Shown here: positions 48,071-56,497 of the stretch, one piece after another
Numbering within the stretch: position 1 is the first letter of the stretch
Layout: each line of letters opens with the position of its first letter
NCBI RefSeq assembly: GCF_900155535.1
Contig: NZ_LT706965.1
Coordinates: forward strand, 1 to 64,000
Direction: 5' to 3'
DNA: 64,000 nt
Origin: Corynebacterium urinipleomorphum
Lineage (GTDB): Bacteria > Actinomycetota > Actinomycetes > Mycobacteriales > Mycobacteriaceae
Translations under genes and position numbers: made by a program
The notes under the pieces: generated by a model
Database searches by the model: none
The model's input: the letters and a program-made list of their open reading frames with translations, nothing else
What the model was told of the DNA's origin: nothing

Positions 48071-48871
48071 CTAGCCCATTTTGGCGTAGAACCAGCCCAT
48101 CACCGGAGCGAGCGCACCGCGCGGTGCGTAGGAGGATACGAAGTCCATGGCCTTGGACAGTGGGCCGGGCGTGATGCGTCGGCGGTTCTTCTTCATTGCG
48201 TCGATAGTTTCGCGTGAGCAGGACTCGTAGGTGGTCCAGAGGAAGTCGGGCACGACCTTGTCCACGATGGATTGCTCCTCTTCGGGGATGACGGCAGCGC
48301 GCACGGGGCCGGGGGCGAGGAGCGTGCAGTGCACACCGGTCTTCTTCAGCTCGTAGTGCAGCGCTTCGGTGAACGCGTTGACGCCGGCCTTGGTGAGCAC
48401 GTAGGTGGCGTTGTTAGGGATCGGGACGTTGCCGGCAGCGGAACCGACATTGCACAAAGCGCCCTGGCCACGCGGGACCATTTGGTCGAGCACTGCCTTA
48501 GTGATGCGGAAAACGGCAGTGGCGTTCAGGTTGAACTGGTTCGTCTCATACGTCCAGTCTTGGTCCATGAACGGCCCGAAGGAGGCGATGCCAGCGGAAT
48601 TCACGCAAATGGAAACTTCTTTTTCGCTGATGAGTGAAAGCAGCTTATCGACGTCCCCCTCGACCGACAGATCATGCGCCGCCACGATGACCTCGATGCC
48701 GTGTTTGCGCTCGAGCTCCTCTGCCAGTGCGGCCAGGACGTCTTCGCGCCGGGCGACAATGATGAGGTTGTGACCTTCGGCGGCGAAATCGCGCGCCATG
48801 GCCTCGCCAATGCCTTGGCTCGCTCCGGTGATCAGGGCGTAGGAATTCCGTGTCGGGGAAGGGAAACTCAT
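48071..48871 (-). CDS. Short-chain dehydrogenase/reductase
   Basis: 266 residues, Rossmann fold. The cofactor motif [10 protein letters not shown] is at about 16-25, NSAG at the fourth strand, Ser in [10 protein letters not shown] and the catalytic YxxxK in [22 protein letters not shown] suggests NADP(H) preference. Substrate unknown. It lies ten bases upstream of orn in the same direction. Confidence 0.9.
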   Translation of the reverse strand: MSFPSPTRNSYALITGASQGIGEAMARDFAAEGHNLIIVARREDVLAALAEELERKHGIEVIVAAHDLSVEGDVDKLLSLISEKEVSICVNSAGIASFGPFMDQDWTYETNQFNLNATAVFRITKAVLDQMVPRGQGALCNVGSAAGNVPIPNNATYVLTKAGVNAFTEALHYELKKTGVHCTLLAPGPVRAAVIPEEEQSIVDKVVPDFLWTTYESCSRETIDAMKKNRRRITPGPLSKAMDFVSSYAPRGALAPVMGWFYAKMG

Positions 48872-48891
48872 GTCTGCGAGCCTACAGGGGC

Positions 48892-49131
48892 TTATTCATT
48901 GCTTTCGGGGTGCTCGACGGAGAAGATGTCGCCTGGTTGGCAGCCGAGCGCCTTGCAGATCGCGGCGAGGGTGCTGAACCGGACTGCTTTCGCCCGGTTG
49001 TTCTTCAACACCGACAGGTTGACGGGGGTGATGCCCACCTGCTCGGCGAGCGCCGCACCGGTGATTCCGCGTGCGGCCATGAGTTCATCGAGGTGGCAGA
49101 CCACCTGGGGTTCAGTGTGGGGGTTAGACAA
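48892..49131 (-). CDS. YozG-like helix-turn-helix regulator
   Basis: About 79 residues. The Cro/C1-type domain HLDELMAARGITGAALAEQV and VGITPVNLSVLKNNRAKAVR then ALGCQPGDIFSV match the YozG group, which is always paired with DUF2975 membrane proteins. The TTG at 49131 overlaps the DUF2975 stop and has GAGGAC upstream; GTG codons a few residues later are possible. Likely represses its own operon. Confidence 0.82.
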   Translation of the reverse strand: MSNPHTEPQVVCHLDELMAARGITGAALAEQVGITPVNLSVLKNNRAKAVRFSTLAAICKALGCQPGDIFSVEHPESNE

Positions 49132-49735
49132 GGCCGTCAACGTCCTCTTCGAGCTTGGCGCCGCGGCGCAGGATCGTGGCCAACGCGCCGAAGACAACAG
49201 CCAGAATCAGTGCCGGTGCCAGATCGGAGAGGGGCGTCGTAGTGCCCGGGTCCTGCCACCAGTCGATGCCCAGTTGCGCCGACGCGTAGTTATTGGCCAT
49301 GCCCTCCAAACCGAGGCGGGCGAACCCGTAGACGAAGATGCTCGTCATGCCTGCGACGAAGCGGCGGGAATTTCGCTCGGTGAACACCTGACCGTTAGCC
49401 ATGTCGCCCAACGCCCGGGTGACAAAGAAGACTGTGGCAAGCAGAGCGATGAATTTCAGTGTGAGTGCGACGATGAAGTAGCTTTGCGGGCCGGAGTCCA
49501 AGTCTGAGAGGTGCAGACCGCCCTCGATGGCGGGGGAGAGGCGCGATGAGATGGTGCCGTTGACAATCAGGTCGCCGATTTCGGGGAGGATCCAGATGAT
49601 GGCGATGGCGGGGCTCAAAACGTCCGCCCATGTGAATTCGGTGCGGTCCTTCTGTTTTGCTGCACCTTGCTCGGGCCCGGGTCCGGTTTTAGGTCGGTGT
49701 GCGGGAATATCGGCGGGGTCGGTCTGTGCGTTCAC
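49124..49735 (-). CDS. DUF2975 membrane protein
   Basis: 203 residues: a 35-residue polar N-terminus then four TM helices (FTWADVLSPAIAIIWILPEI region, YFIVALTLKFIALLATVFFV, FVAGMTSIFVYGFARL, LAPALILAVVFGALATIL). GQVFTERNSRR between helices is the usual DUF2975 loop. It is the first gene of an operon with the YozG-like regulator. Function unknown; such pairs may sense envelope state. Confidence 0.88.
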   Translation of the reverse strand: MNAQTDPADIPAHRPKTGPGPEQGAAKQKDRTEFTWADVLSPAIAIIWILPEIGDLIVNGTISSRLSPAIEGGLHLSDLDSGPQSYFIVALTLKFIALLATVFFVTRALGDMANGQVFTERNSRRFVAGMTSIFVYGFARLGLEGMANNYASAQLGIDWWQDPGTTTPLSDLAPALILAVVFGALATILRRGAKLEEDVDGLV

Positions 49736-49758
49736 GGCTGATCCTTTCTATGGGGTCT

Positions 49759-49808
49759 TATCGATATTCGATGTTGTCGTGATTCGATAATATCGCTATT
49801 CGATAAGA
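49759..49808. promoter_or_regulatory. ATTCGAT repeat array upstream of the DUF2975 operon
   Basis: ATTCGAT occurs three times within 45 bp (ATATTCGATG, TGATTCGATAATA, CTATTCGATAAG), and the related TATCGATATTCGA adds a palindrome. They cover the likely promoter 25-75 bp before ATG 49735, so they are a good candidate operator for the YozG-like regulator. Confidence 0.55.
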
Positions 49809-49832
49809 TGTCAAGTGTCGGCGCATAAAAAA

Positions 49833-49856
49833 CGCCACCTTGTTCCCAAGGTGGCG
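49833..49856 (-). terminator. Terminator of the small acidic gene pair
   Basis: CGCCACCTTG and CAAGGTGGCG form a perfect 10-bp stem with a 4-base loop. On the reverse strand a TTTTTT run follows. Confidence 0.9.
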
Positions 49857-49887
49857 TGGTTGGCCCAGGTGGAGCCGTTCTTTGTGG

Positions 49888-50109
49888 TTAGACCAGCTCG
49901 CTCGGCCCATCCGGGTTGTCGTTGGCGAAGCTGCTGTCGCCCTCGTCAAGGTTCTCCTCGTCGAGGTGATCCAAGTCGCGGGACTCCAGACGGTCCAGGT
50001 CGGAGATCGGGTCGGTGTCGGGCTCGTTGCCGATGCGGCGCGTCGCTGCGTCGAGAAGCTTGTCCTTCTCTCCGCCTGCGTTGCCAGTGGTGTTGCCCGG
50101 CTGCGTCAT
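49888..50109 (-). CDS. Small acidic protein
   Basis: 73 residues, strongly acidic and probably disordered: LDRLESRDLDHLDEENLDEG and DSSFANDNPDGPSELV. No domain recognised. Its ATG overlaps the stop of the preceding small gene by one base (TAATG), and a terminator follows, so the two form a complete mini-operon. Confidence 0.7.
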   Translation of the reverse strand: MTQPGNTTGNAGGEKDKLLDAATRRIGNEPDTDPISDLDRLESRDLDHLDEENLDEGDSSFANDNPDGPSELV

Positions 50110-50243
50110 TATTTCTGCTCCTCTGCGTCGGTTTCCGTGTCTTTCTGGCCGGTCTTGTCTGCGCGCTCCTGCAGACCAGCGTCAGCTTCCGGATCGGTCA
50201 GGTCGTCGATGCTGTCCTCGCGGATGGGGCCTTCGTTGGACAT
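50109..50243 (-). CDS. Very small acidic protein
   Basis: 44 residues: MSNEGPIREDSIDDLTDPEA then Asp/Glu/Lys-rich to the end. GGAGGA lies nine bases upstream of the ATG. Composition matches its downstream partner, and DSIDDLTDPEAD echoes SDLDRLE there, so they may be diverged relatives. No known family. Confidence 0.68.
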   Translation of the reverse strand: MSNEGPIREDSIDDLTDPEADAGLQERADKTGQKDTETDAEEQK

Positions 50244-50356
50244 AGCGTCCTCCTTCAGTGAATAAAGACGTTGTTGACGCTTTGCACAGTCCAGCGTAGC
50301 CATTCTTGGGCGGCCGCGACCGGAAAATTACCCCGTTTAGCGGGCCGGCAGCCGGC

Positions 50357-50980
50357 TCACTCACCCGCCGTGAAGTCGCGGACGTGGCAGTTCGGCCCCT
50401 CGGGGGCCTCGTCCGGGTCGTAATCATAAAGTCCATCTTCGCCCTCGTCCCCGGCCGCGACACCATCCATGCGGACATTCCCTTCGAGCGTGTAGTCGTC
50501 GACCACCGTCTCAAGCCAGTCCTCCAACGACAACGATTGGACGCTTCGCGTGGGGTGCTCCCGGTCAAAGTCCACGATCTGACCGCGTTCGCCGCCAGCG
50601 ACACCTACCGCGTCGAAGCACAAGAAGCTGTTGGTCCAGGACTTGGCGAAGGGAATCCAGCTGGGGTAGTACCAGTTCTCGACGGTGAACTCGGTTCCGA
50701 TGGCTTCTAACAGCGCGCGCCATGTTTCCAAAGACTCTTCGAGGCTGAGCAACTGCACCGGGCCGATGACATCCTCTTGGTTCGAGCCGTTGTGCCAGTG
50801 GAAGAGCTCAACCAGTTCCGCAGGGAAGTCCACCCCGGCCTTCTCCAGAACTGGCGTATACGCGTTGACTGTTCTTTGGATGACATTGAGTGGCAGTCCG
50901 TCGCTTAATGCGAGGAAAGCCGGCGGGTGGACAGTGGCCATGAGGAATTCCAGATCGTTGAGGGTTGCGGTGATGCCCAT
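50357..50980 (-). CDS. SMI1/KNR4-family protein
   Basis: 207 residues. The SMI1/KNR4 fold is indicated by FPAELVELFHWHNGSNQED, PVQLLSLEESLETW and SWIPFAKSWTNSFLCFDA. Such proteins often serve as immunity proteins to contact-dependent or polymorphic toxins, but no toxin gene is next to it here, so this role is only possible. The C-terminal 25 residues are acidic. Confidence 0.8.
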   Translation of the reverse strand: MGITATLNDLEFLMATVHPPAFLALSDGLPLNVIQRTVNAYTPVLEKAGVDFPAELVELFHWHNGSNQEDVIGPVQLLSLEESLETWRALLEAIGTEFTVENWYYPSWIPFAKSWTNSFLCFDAVGVAGGERGQIVDFDREHPTRSVQSLSLEDWLETVVDDYTLEGNVRMDGVAAGDEGEDGLYDYDPDEAPEGPNCHVRDFTAGE

Positions 50981-51110
50981 GCCCTCATGCTAAGTACTCG
51001 GGCCGCCGATGTCGCCCTGTTTCCGCACGTAGATTGCGCACTCTAGTGCGCAATTGGCGCGGATGGCTCTGGGCCGGGGTGAGCGTTGGCTCAGAGCCGG
51101 GGTGAGCATT

Positions 51111-51185
51111 GGCATGAATTGGTCGGCATGAATCGAGAGACCGCGATGGTGGGCAACGGCGGGATCATGCCAATGGATTCATGCC
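51111..51185. repeat. Small inverted-repeat element
   Basis: Two 24-base arms (GGCATGAATTGGTCGGCATG.. and, on the other strand, GGCATGAATCCATTGGCATG..) match at about 18 of 24 positions around a 27-base loop. Just upstream, GAGCCGGGGTGAGC is repeated in tandem. Possibly a miniature element or the end of a decayed IS, close to the 41-bp repeat at 51207. Confidence 0.55.
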
Positions 51186-51206
51186 CAGGTGCAAAAAGGA
51201 GTGTGC

Positions 51207-51247
51207 CCACCATGTCGCGACTCATCTGTCAACAATGTCGCGACTGA
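51207..51247. repeat. 41-bp IS-end repeat, copy 2 (next to tRNA-Arg)
   Basis: Identical to 47257-47297 and in the same orientation to the neighbouring tRNA. It stops six bases before the CCA end of tRNA-Arg. A ribosome site (AAAAAGGAG) and ATG at 51211 would start an 11-codon stub, which may be what is left of a transposase leader. Confidence 0.8.
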
Positions 51248-51253
51248 GGACAA

Positions 51254-51330
51254 TGGCGCCCCCAGCAGGATTCGAACCCGCGACCAGCCGGGTAGAAACC
51301 GGATGCTCTAATCCACTGAGCTATGGAGGC
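51254..51330 (-). tRNA. tRNA-Arg (TCT)
   Basis: 77 nt with encoded CCA: acceptor GCCTCCA/TGGGGGC, anticodon loop TTTCTAC with anticodon TCT, T loop TTCGAAT. Confidence 0.95.
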
Positions 51331-51431
51331 CCGCCCTTTGCGCACGTGCAACTGCGTTCTGGGCGGGACTAATCGTATCGCACGGGTAGTGGCTTTCCAC
51401 ATTGCCGTCCATCAAAAGTAGGGTGATTGCC

Positions 51432-53429
51432 ATGTCGCGAAAGCAAGCAGTGCAGTCGGCCTGGCCTGTCTACCTTGCGGTGTTGGCGGTCGGGGCCGTA
51501 GTGGCCGGGGCGTTGTCCTTCTCGTTCGTCGGCGGTTCGTTGGCGGCGTTGGGCATCCCGGATCCGGGTCCGCTCACTACGGCGGGGTTGCCGGCGTTGC
51601 GCGGGGTCGCGTGGTTGCTGGCTGCGTTGGCTACCGGTTCGTTCATGTTCTCGGCGTTCATGATTCCGCCGGACAGCAGAAAGCTTGCCGACGCCTCGCT
51701 CACCGTCGACGGCCACATCACCGCCCGCACGGCCTCGTGGGCGAGTGCGGGTCTGGCGCTCATCGCGTTGGTGATGATCCCGCTGGTGTTGTCGGATGTG
51801 TCGGGAACTCCGCTGACTGACGTGATGTTCTCACCGGAGATGTGGGCGACGGCGCTGGAGCGGGTGGCGGATGCGACAATCTGGTTGATCGTCGCTCTCA
51901 TTGCGGCGGTGGTCGCGGCGTTCGGGTTCGCGTGCAGGTCCTGGGGCTCGCAGGTCGCGCTGTTCATTGGCGCAGTCATCACCATCATGCCGCTGGGGCT
52001 GTCGGGTCACTCCGCGTCGGGCGGCAACCACGACTACGGGACGAATTCCTACCTGTGGCACCTCGTGTTCATGATGGTGTGGGTCGGCGGATTGCTGGCG
52101 CTGGTTGCGCACGGGCGCCGTTTGGGGCCGGACATGCCGGCCGCGGTGCGCCGCTACTCCACGGTGGCGTTATTCGCGTTTGTCACCATGATGATCTCTG
52201 GAGTGGTCAACGCGTTGATCCGGGTGCAGTTCTCCGACCTGACTTCCACCGCTTATGGGTGGACGGTGCTGCTGAAAGTGATTGGGCTGGCTGTGCTCGG
52301 CTTGATGGGATTCGCGCACCGTCAGTTGACCATTCCCCAGTTGGGGAAGAGGCCAGAGTTGTTCGGGCGTATCGCGGTCGCCGAAACGCTCGTGATGGCG
52401 GCCGTGACTGGTGTGGCTGTCTCGATGGGGCGCACGCCGCCGCCTGCTCCGTTGCAGCCGGACCTGACGGCGATGCAGATTCAGATGGGGTACAACCTCG
52501 AGGTCGCGCCGACTGTGACCAATGTCTTCGGTATGTGGCGCTTCGAGGTGTTCTTCAGCGTCATCGCGATTCTGCTTGCCGTTTATTACCTGCACTTGAC
52601 CCGGCGTGTGGAGGGCTGGAAGCACTCGCGCACCGCATGGTGGCTCCTGGGCTGCGCCACGATCGTCGTGACCATGTCGTCGGGAATCGGCATGTACATG
52701 CCCGCGAGCTTCTCGGTTCATATGGTCGTGCACATGATCCTGTCCATGGTGGTGCCCGTCTTCCTGGTGCTGGGCGCGCCACTGACGCTGGTCAAAGAAG
52801 CGTACCCGGAAGGGGAGTTCAACCCGCGTGCCTGGGCTGAGGCCTTCGAGGAATCGACCTTCCTCAAAGTGATCACCTACCCGCCGGTGTCCACCCTGCA
52901 ATTCCTTGTGGTCTTCTACGTGCTCTACGTTTTCCCGTCGCTTTACGAGTTCGCGGTGTCGGAGCATGCCGGCCACCTGATCATGAACGCGGTCTTCCTC
53001 CTGTCGGGCTACTTCTACTTCTGGGATCTCATCGGCCCGGATGATGTGCCCAACAGGCGCCCAACGGTGATCCGTTTCGCGTGGTTCGTCGCCTCCATGC
53101 CCATCCACCTATTCATGGGCGTGTACCTGATGCAGCTCAATTTTGTTTTGGCGGAAACCTTTTACACGAACCTCGAACTTCCATGGAACCCTGATCTACT
53201 GCGCGACCAAAAGGTTGGTGGCGGCATCGGATGGGCCGCCGGCGGCTTCCCCATGGCGCTTGTCTTCGTCATCCTGCTTCTGGGCTGGCTGCGCGACGAT
53301 CGCGCTGATGCGAGGGATATTGACCAGCGCGAGGACGAGTCCGACGACGAGCAGTGGCGCGCCTACAACGAGATGCTGGCGCAGTACTCGGAGCACTCCA
53401 AGAAGAGCTCTAACGGTTCCCGCCGATAA
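51432..53429 (+). CDS. CopD-CtaG fusion membrane protein
   Basis: 665 residues with about 15 TM helices. The N-terminal half is CopD-like (copper uptake/resistance), with SGHSASGGNHDYGTNSYLWH and VWVGGLLALVAHGRR. The C-terminal half is the CtaG_Caa3 domain, with HLTRRVEGWKHSRTAWW, MYMPASFSVHMVVHMILSM and SEHAGHLIMNAVFLLSGYFY. These fusions handle copper at the membrane and help build cytochrome oxidase, which suits the presence of ctaD. Start ATG 51432 follows AGGGTG. Confidence 0.9.
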   Translation: MSRKQAVQSAWPVYLAVLAVGAVVAGALSFSFVGGSLAALGIPDPGPLTTAGLPALRGVAWLLAALATGSFMFSAFMIPPDSRKLADASLTVDGHITARTASWASAGLALIALVMIPLVLSDVSGTPLTDVMFSPEMWATALERVADATIWLIVALIAAVVAAFGFACRSWGSQVALFIGAVITIMPLGLSGHSASGGNHDYGTNSYLWHLVFMMVWVGGLLALVAHGRRLGPDMPAAVRRYSTVALFAFVTMMISGVVNALIRVQFSDLTSTAYGWTVLLKVIGLAVLGLMGFAHRQLTIPQLGKRPELFGRIAVAETLVMAAVTGVAVSMGRTPPPAPLQPDLTAMQIQMGYNLEVAPTVTNVFGMWRFEVFFSVIAILLAVYYLHLTRRVEGWKHSRTAWWLLGCATIVVTMSSGIGMYMPASFSVHMVVHMILSMVVPVFLVLGAPLTLVKEAYPEGEFNPRAWAEAFEESTFLKVITYPPVSTLQFLVVFYVLYVFPSLYEFAVSEHAGHLIMNAVFLLSGYFYFWDLIGPDDVPNRRPTVIRFAWFVASMPIHLFMGVYLMQLNFVLAETFYTNLELPWNPDLLRDQKVGGGIGWAAGGFPMALVFVILLLGWLRDDRADARDIDQREDESDDEQWRAYNEMLAQYSEHSKKSSNGSRR

Positions 53430-53445
53430 ACCCCCGAAAACAGTC

Positions 53446-53482
53446 GCCTGTGGATAACTGAAATCTATCCACAGGCTTTTTC
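53446..53482 (+). terminator. Terminator of the CopD-CtaG gene
   Basis: GCCTGTGGATA and TATCCACAGGC are perfect arms with a 9-base loop, followed by TTTTTCGG. Confidence 0.92.
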
Positions 53483-53589
53483 GGGCATGGTCGCGCCGGG
53501 TGCGCACATGGGAAAGGCTTGAAGCGTCACCGCCTAATCGGGCCAGGTGGCGCACTAGTCACACACCCGCAATGAAAGGTTCAACGACC

Positions 53590-54234
53590 ATGTCCCAACT
53601 TCCCATCACCCTGTCCGGCAATCTCACCGACGACCCGGTGTGCAAGACCTTCGACACCGGCAGCACTCTGACCCGGATGCGCGTGGCCACCAGCCGCCGC
53701 GTGCGCACCGATTCGGAGGATGAGAACGGCAACGCCCAGTGGGCGGACACCGACTTGCTCTACATCGACGTCGAGTGCTGGGGTCAGCTCGCGGTGAACA
53801 CCCGCGCATCTCTGGCCAAGGGAATGCCCGTCGTGGTTGTCGGCCGGCTCGTCTCCGACAAGTGGACCGACGGCGAGGGCAACACCCGCTACAAGCACAT
53901 CATCAAGGCCAACCAGATCGCACTGGAGCTCACCCGCTTCCAGGTCTCGTCCCGCTCCACCAGCGTGCAGAAGCACACGCCCAAGGGGATGGAGGAGGTC
54001 GCCGAAACGACGCGCGAGGACATTGCCGATGAGGTCGGCACCATTTCCACGGGCGGGACCAGCGGCGCCGCCAACGAGCCCGCGAACGGGCAGGCCGAGG
54101 GCCAAGCTAACAGCCAAGGTGGTGCCGGCGTCGACGGCGTGATCGAACGTAACGGCACGGCGGAGGAGATGAGCTTCGCGGACCGCGAGCGCGAGGTCGC
54201 AGAAGAGAACCGGACACCTGTGTCCGTCGGTTAG
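53590..54234 (+). CDS. ssb: Single-stranded DNA-binding protein, paralogue type
   Basis: 214 residues. The OB fold occupies about 1-115 (QLPITLSGNLTDDPVCKTFD, IDVECWGQLAVNTRASLAKG, VVVVGRLVSDKWTD). The C-terminus is Gly/Asn/Gln-rich but ends EENRTPVSVG: the acidic DDDIPF-type tip that binds partner proteins is missing. It is therefore more likely a secondary SSB than the replication SSB. ATG 53590 chosen; ATG 53572 is open. Confidence 0.85.
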   Translation: MSQLPITLSGNLTDDPVCKTFDTGSTLTRMRVATSRRVRTDSEDENGNAQWADTDLLYIDVECWGQLAVNTRASLAKGMPVVVVGRLVSDKWTDGEGNTRYKHIIKANQIALELTRFQVSSRSTSVQKHTPKGMEEVAETTREDIADEVGTISTGGTSGAANEPANGQAEGQANSQGGAGVDGVIERNGTAEEMSFADREREVAEENRTPVSVG

Positions 54235-54369
54235 CGTCCGTCCCCGCTCACACACCCGTTTTCGGCGGGTGCGTGCTCGCGGTCACTGCCGGTTCCCAGG
54301 CGGGGAGCGTGATGTACCCTTTGTGGTGATTTACGTTCTACCGCCTACACGCATGTAAAGGGGACTTAA

Positions 54370-56040
54370 GTGGCCGAGTTCATCTACACGATGAAGAATG
54401 TTCGCAGGGCCGTCGGTGACAAGGTCATTCTGGACAATGTCACGATGGCTTTTTATCCCGGCGCCAAGATCGGTGTCGTGGGCCCGAACGGTGCGGGTAA
54501 GTCCTCGCTGCTGAAGATCATGGCGGGCATTGACCAGCCGAATAACGGCGAGGCCTTCCTTGATCCGGGCGCGACCGTGGGCATCCTGCTCCAGGAGCCG
54601 CCGTTGAACGAGGAGAAGACGGTCCGCGAGAACGTCGAAGAGGGCTTGGGCGACATCTTTGAGAAGAAGCAGCGCTTCGAGGAGATCGCCACCGAGATGG
54701 CCACGAACTACTCCGACGAGCTCATGGAAGAAATGGGCAAGCTGCAGGAGGAGCTCGACGCGGCTGACGCGTGGGAGGTCGACTCTAAGATTGAGCAGGC
54801 CATGGAGGCTCTGCGTTGTCCGCCGTCGGACTCCCCGGTGACCAACCTCTCCGGTGGTGAGCGCCGCCGCGTCGCTCTGGCCAAGCTTCTGCTGTCCCAG
54901 CCGGATTTGCTGCTTCTCGACGAGCCGACGAACCACCTCGACGCCGAATCCGTCCTGTGGCTGGAGAAGCACCTGCAGGATTACCCGGGCGCCGTCCTGG
55001 CTGTGACCCACGACCGCTACTTCCTGGACCACGTCGCGGAGTGGATCTGCGAGGTGGACCGCGGAAAGCTGTACCCGTACGAGGGCAACTACTCCACCTA
55101 CCTGGAGAAGAAGGCTGAGCGTCTGGAGATCGCCGGTAAGAAGGACCAGAAGCTGCAGAAGCGTCTGAAGGGCGAGCTGGAGTGGGTCCGGTCCTCGCCG
55201 AAGGCACGTCAGGCGAAGAACAAGGCCCGTCTGGAGCGCTACGAGGAGATGGCTGCCGAGGCGGAGCAGTACCGCAAGCTCGACTTCGAGGAAATTCAGA
55301 TCCCCACCCCGCCGCGCCTGGGCAACAAGGTCGTGGAGGTCAAGGACCTGAACAAGGGCTTCGACGGCCGCACCCTGATCAAGGACCTGTCGTTCACGCT
55401 GCCGCGCAACGGCATCGTCGGTGTCATCGGCCCGAACGGTGTGGGTAAGTCCACGCTGTTCAAGACCATCGTCGGGTTCGAGGAGCCGGATTCCGGCACC
55501 GTGGAGGTCGGCGACACTGTCCAGATCTCGTATGTGGACCAGAACCGCGAGAACATCGACCCGGAGCAGACGGTGTGGGAGGTCGTCTCCGACGGCCTGG
55601 ATTACATTCACGTGGGTCAGAATGAAATGCCGTCGCGCGCGTACCTGTCAGCCTTCGGCTTCAAGGGGCCGGACCAGCAGAAACCGTCCAAGGTGCTTTC
55701 CGGTGGTGAGCGCAACCGCCTGAACCTGGCGCTGACGCTCAAGCAGGGCGGAAACTTGATCCTGCTCGACGAGCCGACCAACGACCTCGATGTGGAGACC
55801 CTCGGCTCCCTGGAGAACGCTCTGCAGAAATTCCCGGGCTGCGCCGTGGTCATTTCGCACGATCGCTGGTTCCTTGACCGAACCTGCACCCACATCCTCG
55901 CCTGGGAGGGCAATATTGAGGAAGGCAAGTGGTTCTGGTTCGAAGGCAACTTCGGCGACTACGAAGCCAACAAGGTGGAGCGACTCGGCGAGGAAGCCGC
56001 CAAGCCGTCGCGCGTCACACACCGCAAGCTGACGCGCTAG
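54370..56040 (+). CDS. ettA: Energy-dependent translational throttle protein EttA (ABC-F)
   Basis: 556 residues, two ABC domains in one chain, no TM segments. Walker A: GPNGAGKSS (first) and GPNGVGKST (second); signatures LSGGERRRVALAKLLLS and LSGGERNRLNLALTLKQ; Walker B LLLDEPTNHLD and ILLDEPTNDLD. The arm and the linker between domains have EttA length. EttA gates the first elongation step on the ribosome according to the ATP/ADP ratio. GTG start, followed 34 bp later by the thioesterase gene. Confidence 0.95.
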   Translation: MAEFIYTMKNVRRAVGDKVILDNVTMAFYPGAKIGVVGPNGAGKSSLLKIMAGIDQPNNGEAFLDPGATVGILLQEPPLNEEKTVRENVEEGLGDIFEKKQRFEEIATEMATNYSDELMEEMGKLQEELDAADAWEVDSKIEQAMEALRCPPSDSPVTNLSGGERRRVALAKLLLSQPDLLLLDEPTNHLDAESVLWLEKHLQDYPGAVLAVTHDRYFLDHVAEWICEVDRGKLYPYEGNYSTYLEKKAERLEIAGKKDQKLQKRLKGELEWVRSSPKARQAKNKARLERYEEMAAEAEQYRKLDFEEIQIPTPPRLGNKVVEVKDLNKGFDGRTLIKDLSFTLPRNGIVGVIGPNGVGKSTLFKTIVGFEEPDSGTVEVGDTVQISYVDQNRENIDPEQTVWEVVSDGLDYIHVGQNEMPSRAYLSAFGFKGPDQQKPSKVLSGGERNRLNLALTLKQGGNLILLDEPTNDLDVETLGSLENALQKFPGCAVVISHDRWFLDRTCTHILAWEGNIEEGKWFWFEGNFGDYEANKVERLGEEAAKPSRVTHRKLTR

Positions 56041-56074
56041 TCCACATATCCGAACAGAAAGGATCCCCGGACTC

Positions 56075-56497
56075 ATGGCCGACAACGCACCGAACAACAT
56101 CCAGCACATCACGCTGCGTTGGAACGATTTCGACCGTTACGACCACCTGAATAACTGCAAGTTCCTCGACATTTCGCAGGAAGCGCGCATCGCATTCCTG
56201 CGCGAGAATTTTAGCGACCAGGAGCAGGAGTTCGGGGTCTTCGTGCGCCACGTGGAGATCGACTACCTGCGTCCGGTCATGGCTGACACCACCTCGGTGG
56301 AGGTGGAGACCACGGTCACCGAGATCGGCAACACCTCCTTCAAGACCCGCCAGGATTTGAAGGACCGCCAGGGCCGGGTATGCGGCGTAGTCAACACCGT
56401 GCTGGTCGCCGTGGACCTGTCCACCGCAGCCCCGCGCGAGATCACTCAGGCGGAGCGCGGCATTCTCAACGCCGGTGCCGGCGAGTCCGCGGAGTAG
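56075..56497 (+). CDS. Acyl-CoA thioesterase (4HBT hot-dog fold)
   Basis: 140 residues. The YbgC/FadM-type signature LRWNDFDRYDHLNNCKFLDI contains the catalytic Asp and the DHLNN turn; HVEIDYLRPVMADTTSVEVE is the central helix and strand. It hydrolyses acyl-CoA esters; chain preference unknown. It overlaps the next gene by one base and follows ettA closely, an arrangement kept in corynebacteria. Confidence 0.9.
   Translation: MADNAPNNIQHITLRWNDFDRYDHLNNCKFLDISQEARIAFLRENFSDQEQEFGVFVRHVEIDYLRPVMADTTSVEVETTVTEIGNTSFKTRQDLKDRQGRVCGVVNTVLVAVDLSTAAPREITQAERGILNAGAGESAE

Noticed and set aside
50357..50980. Immunity gene of a contact-dependent toxin system
   Set aside because: The SMI1/KNR4 fold alone is not enough; no toxin, pre-toxin or secretion gene is adjacent.
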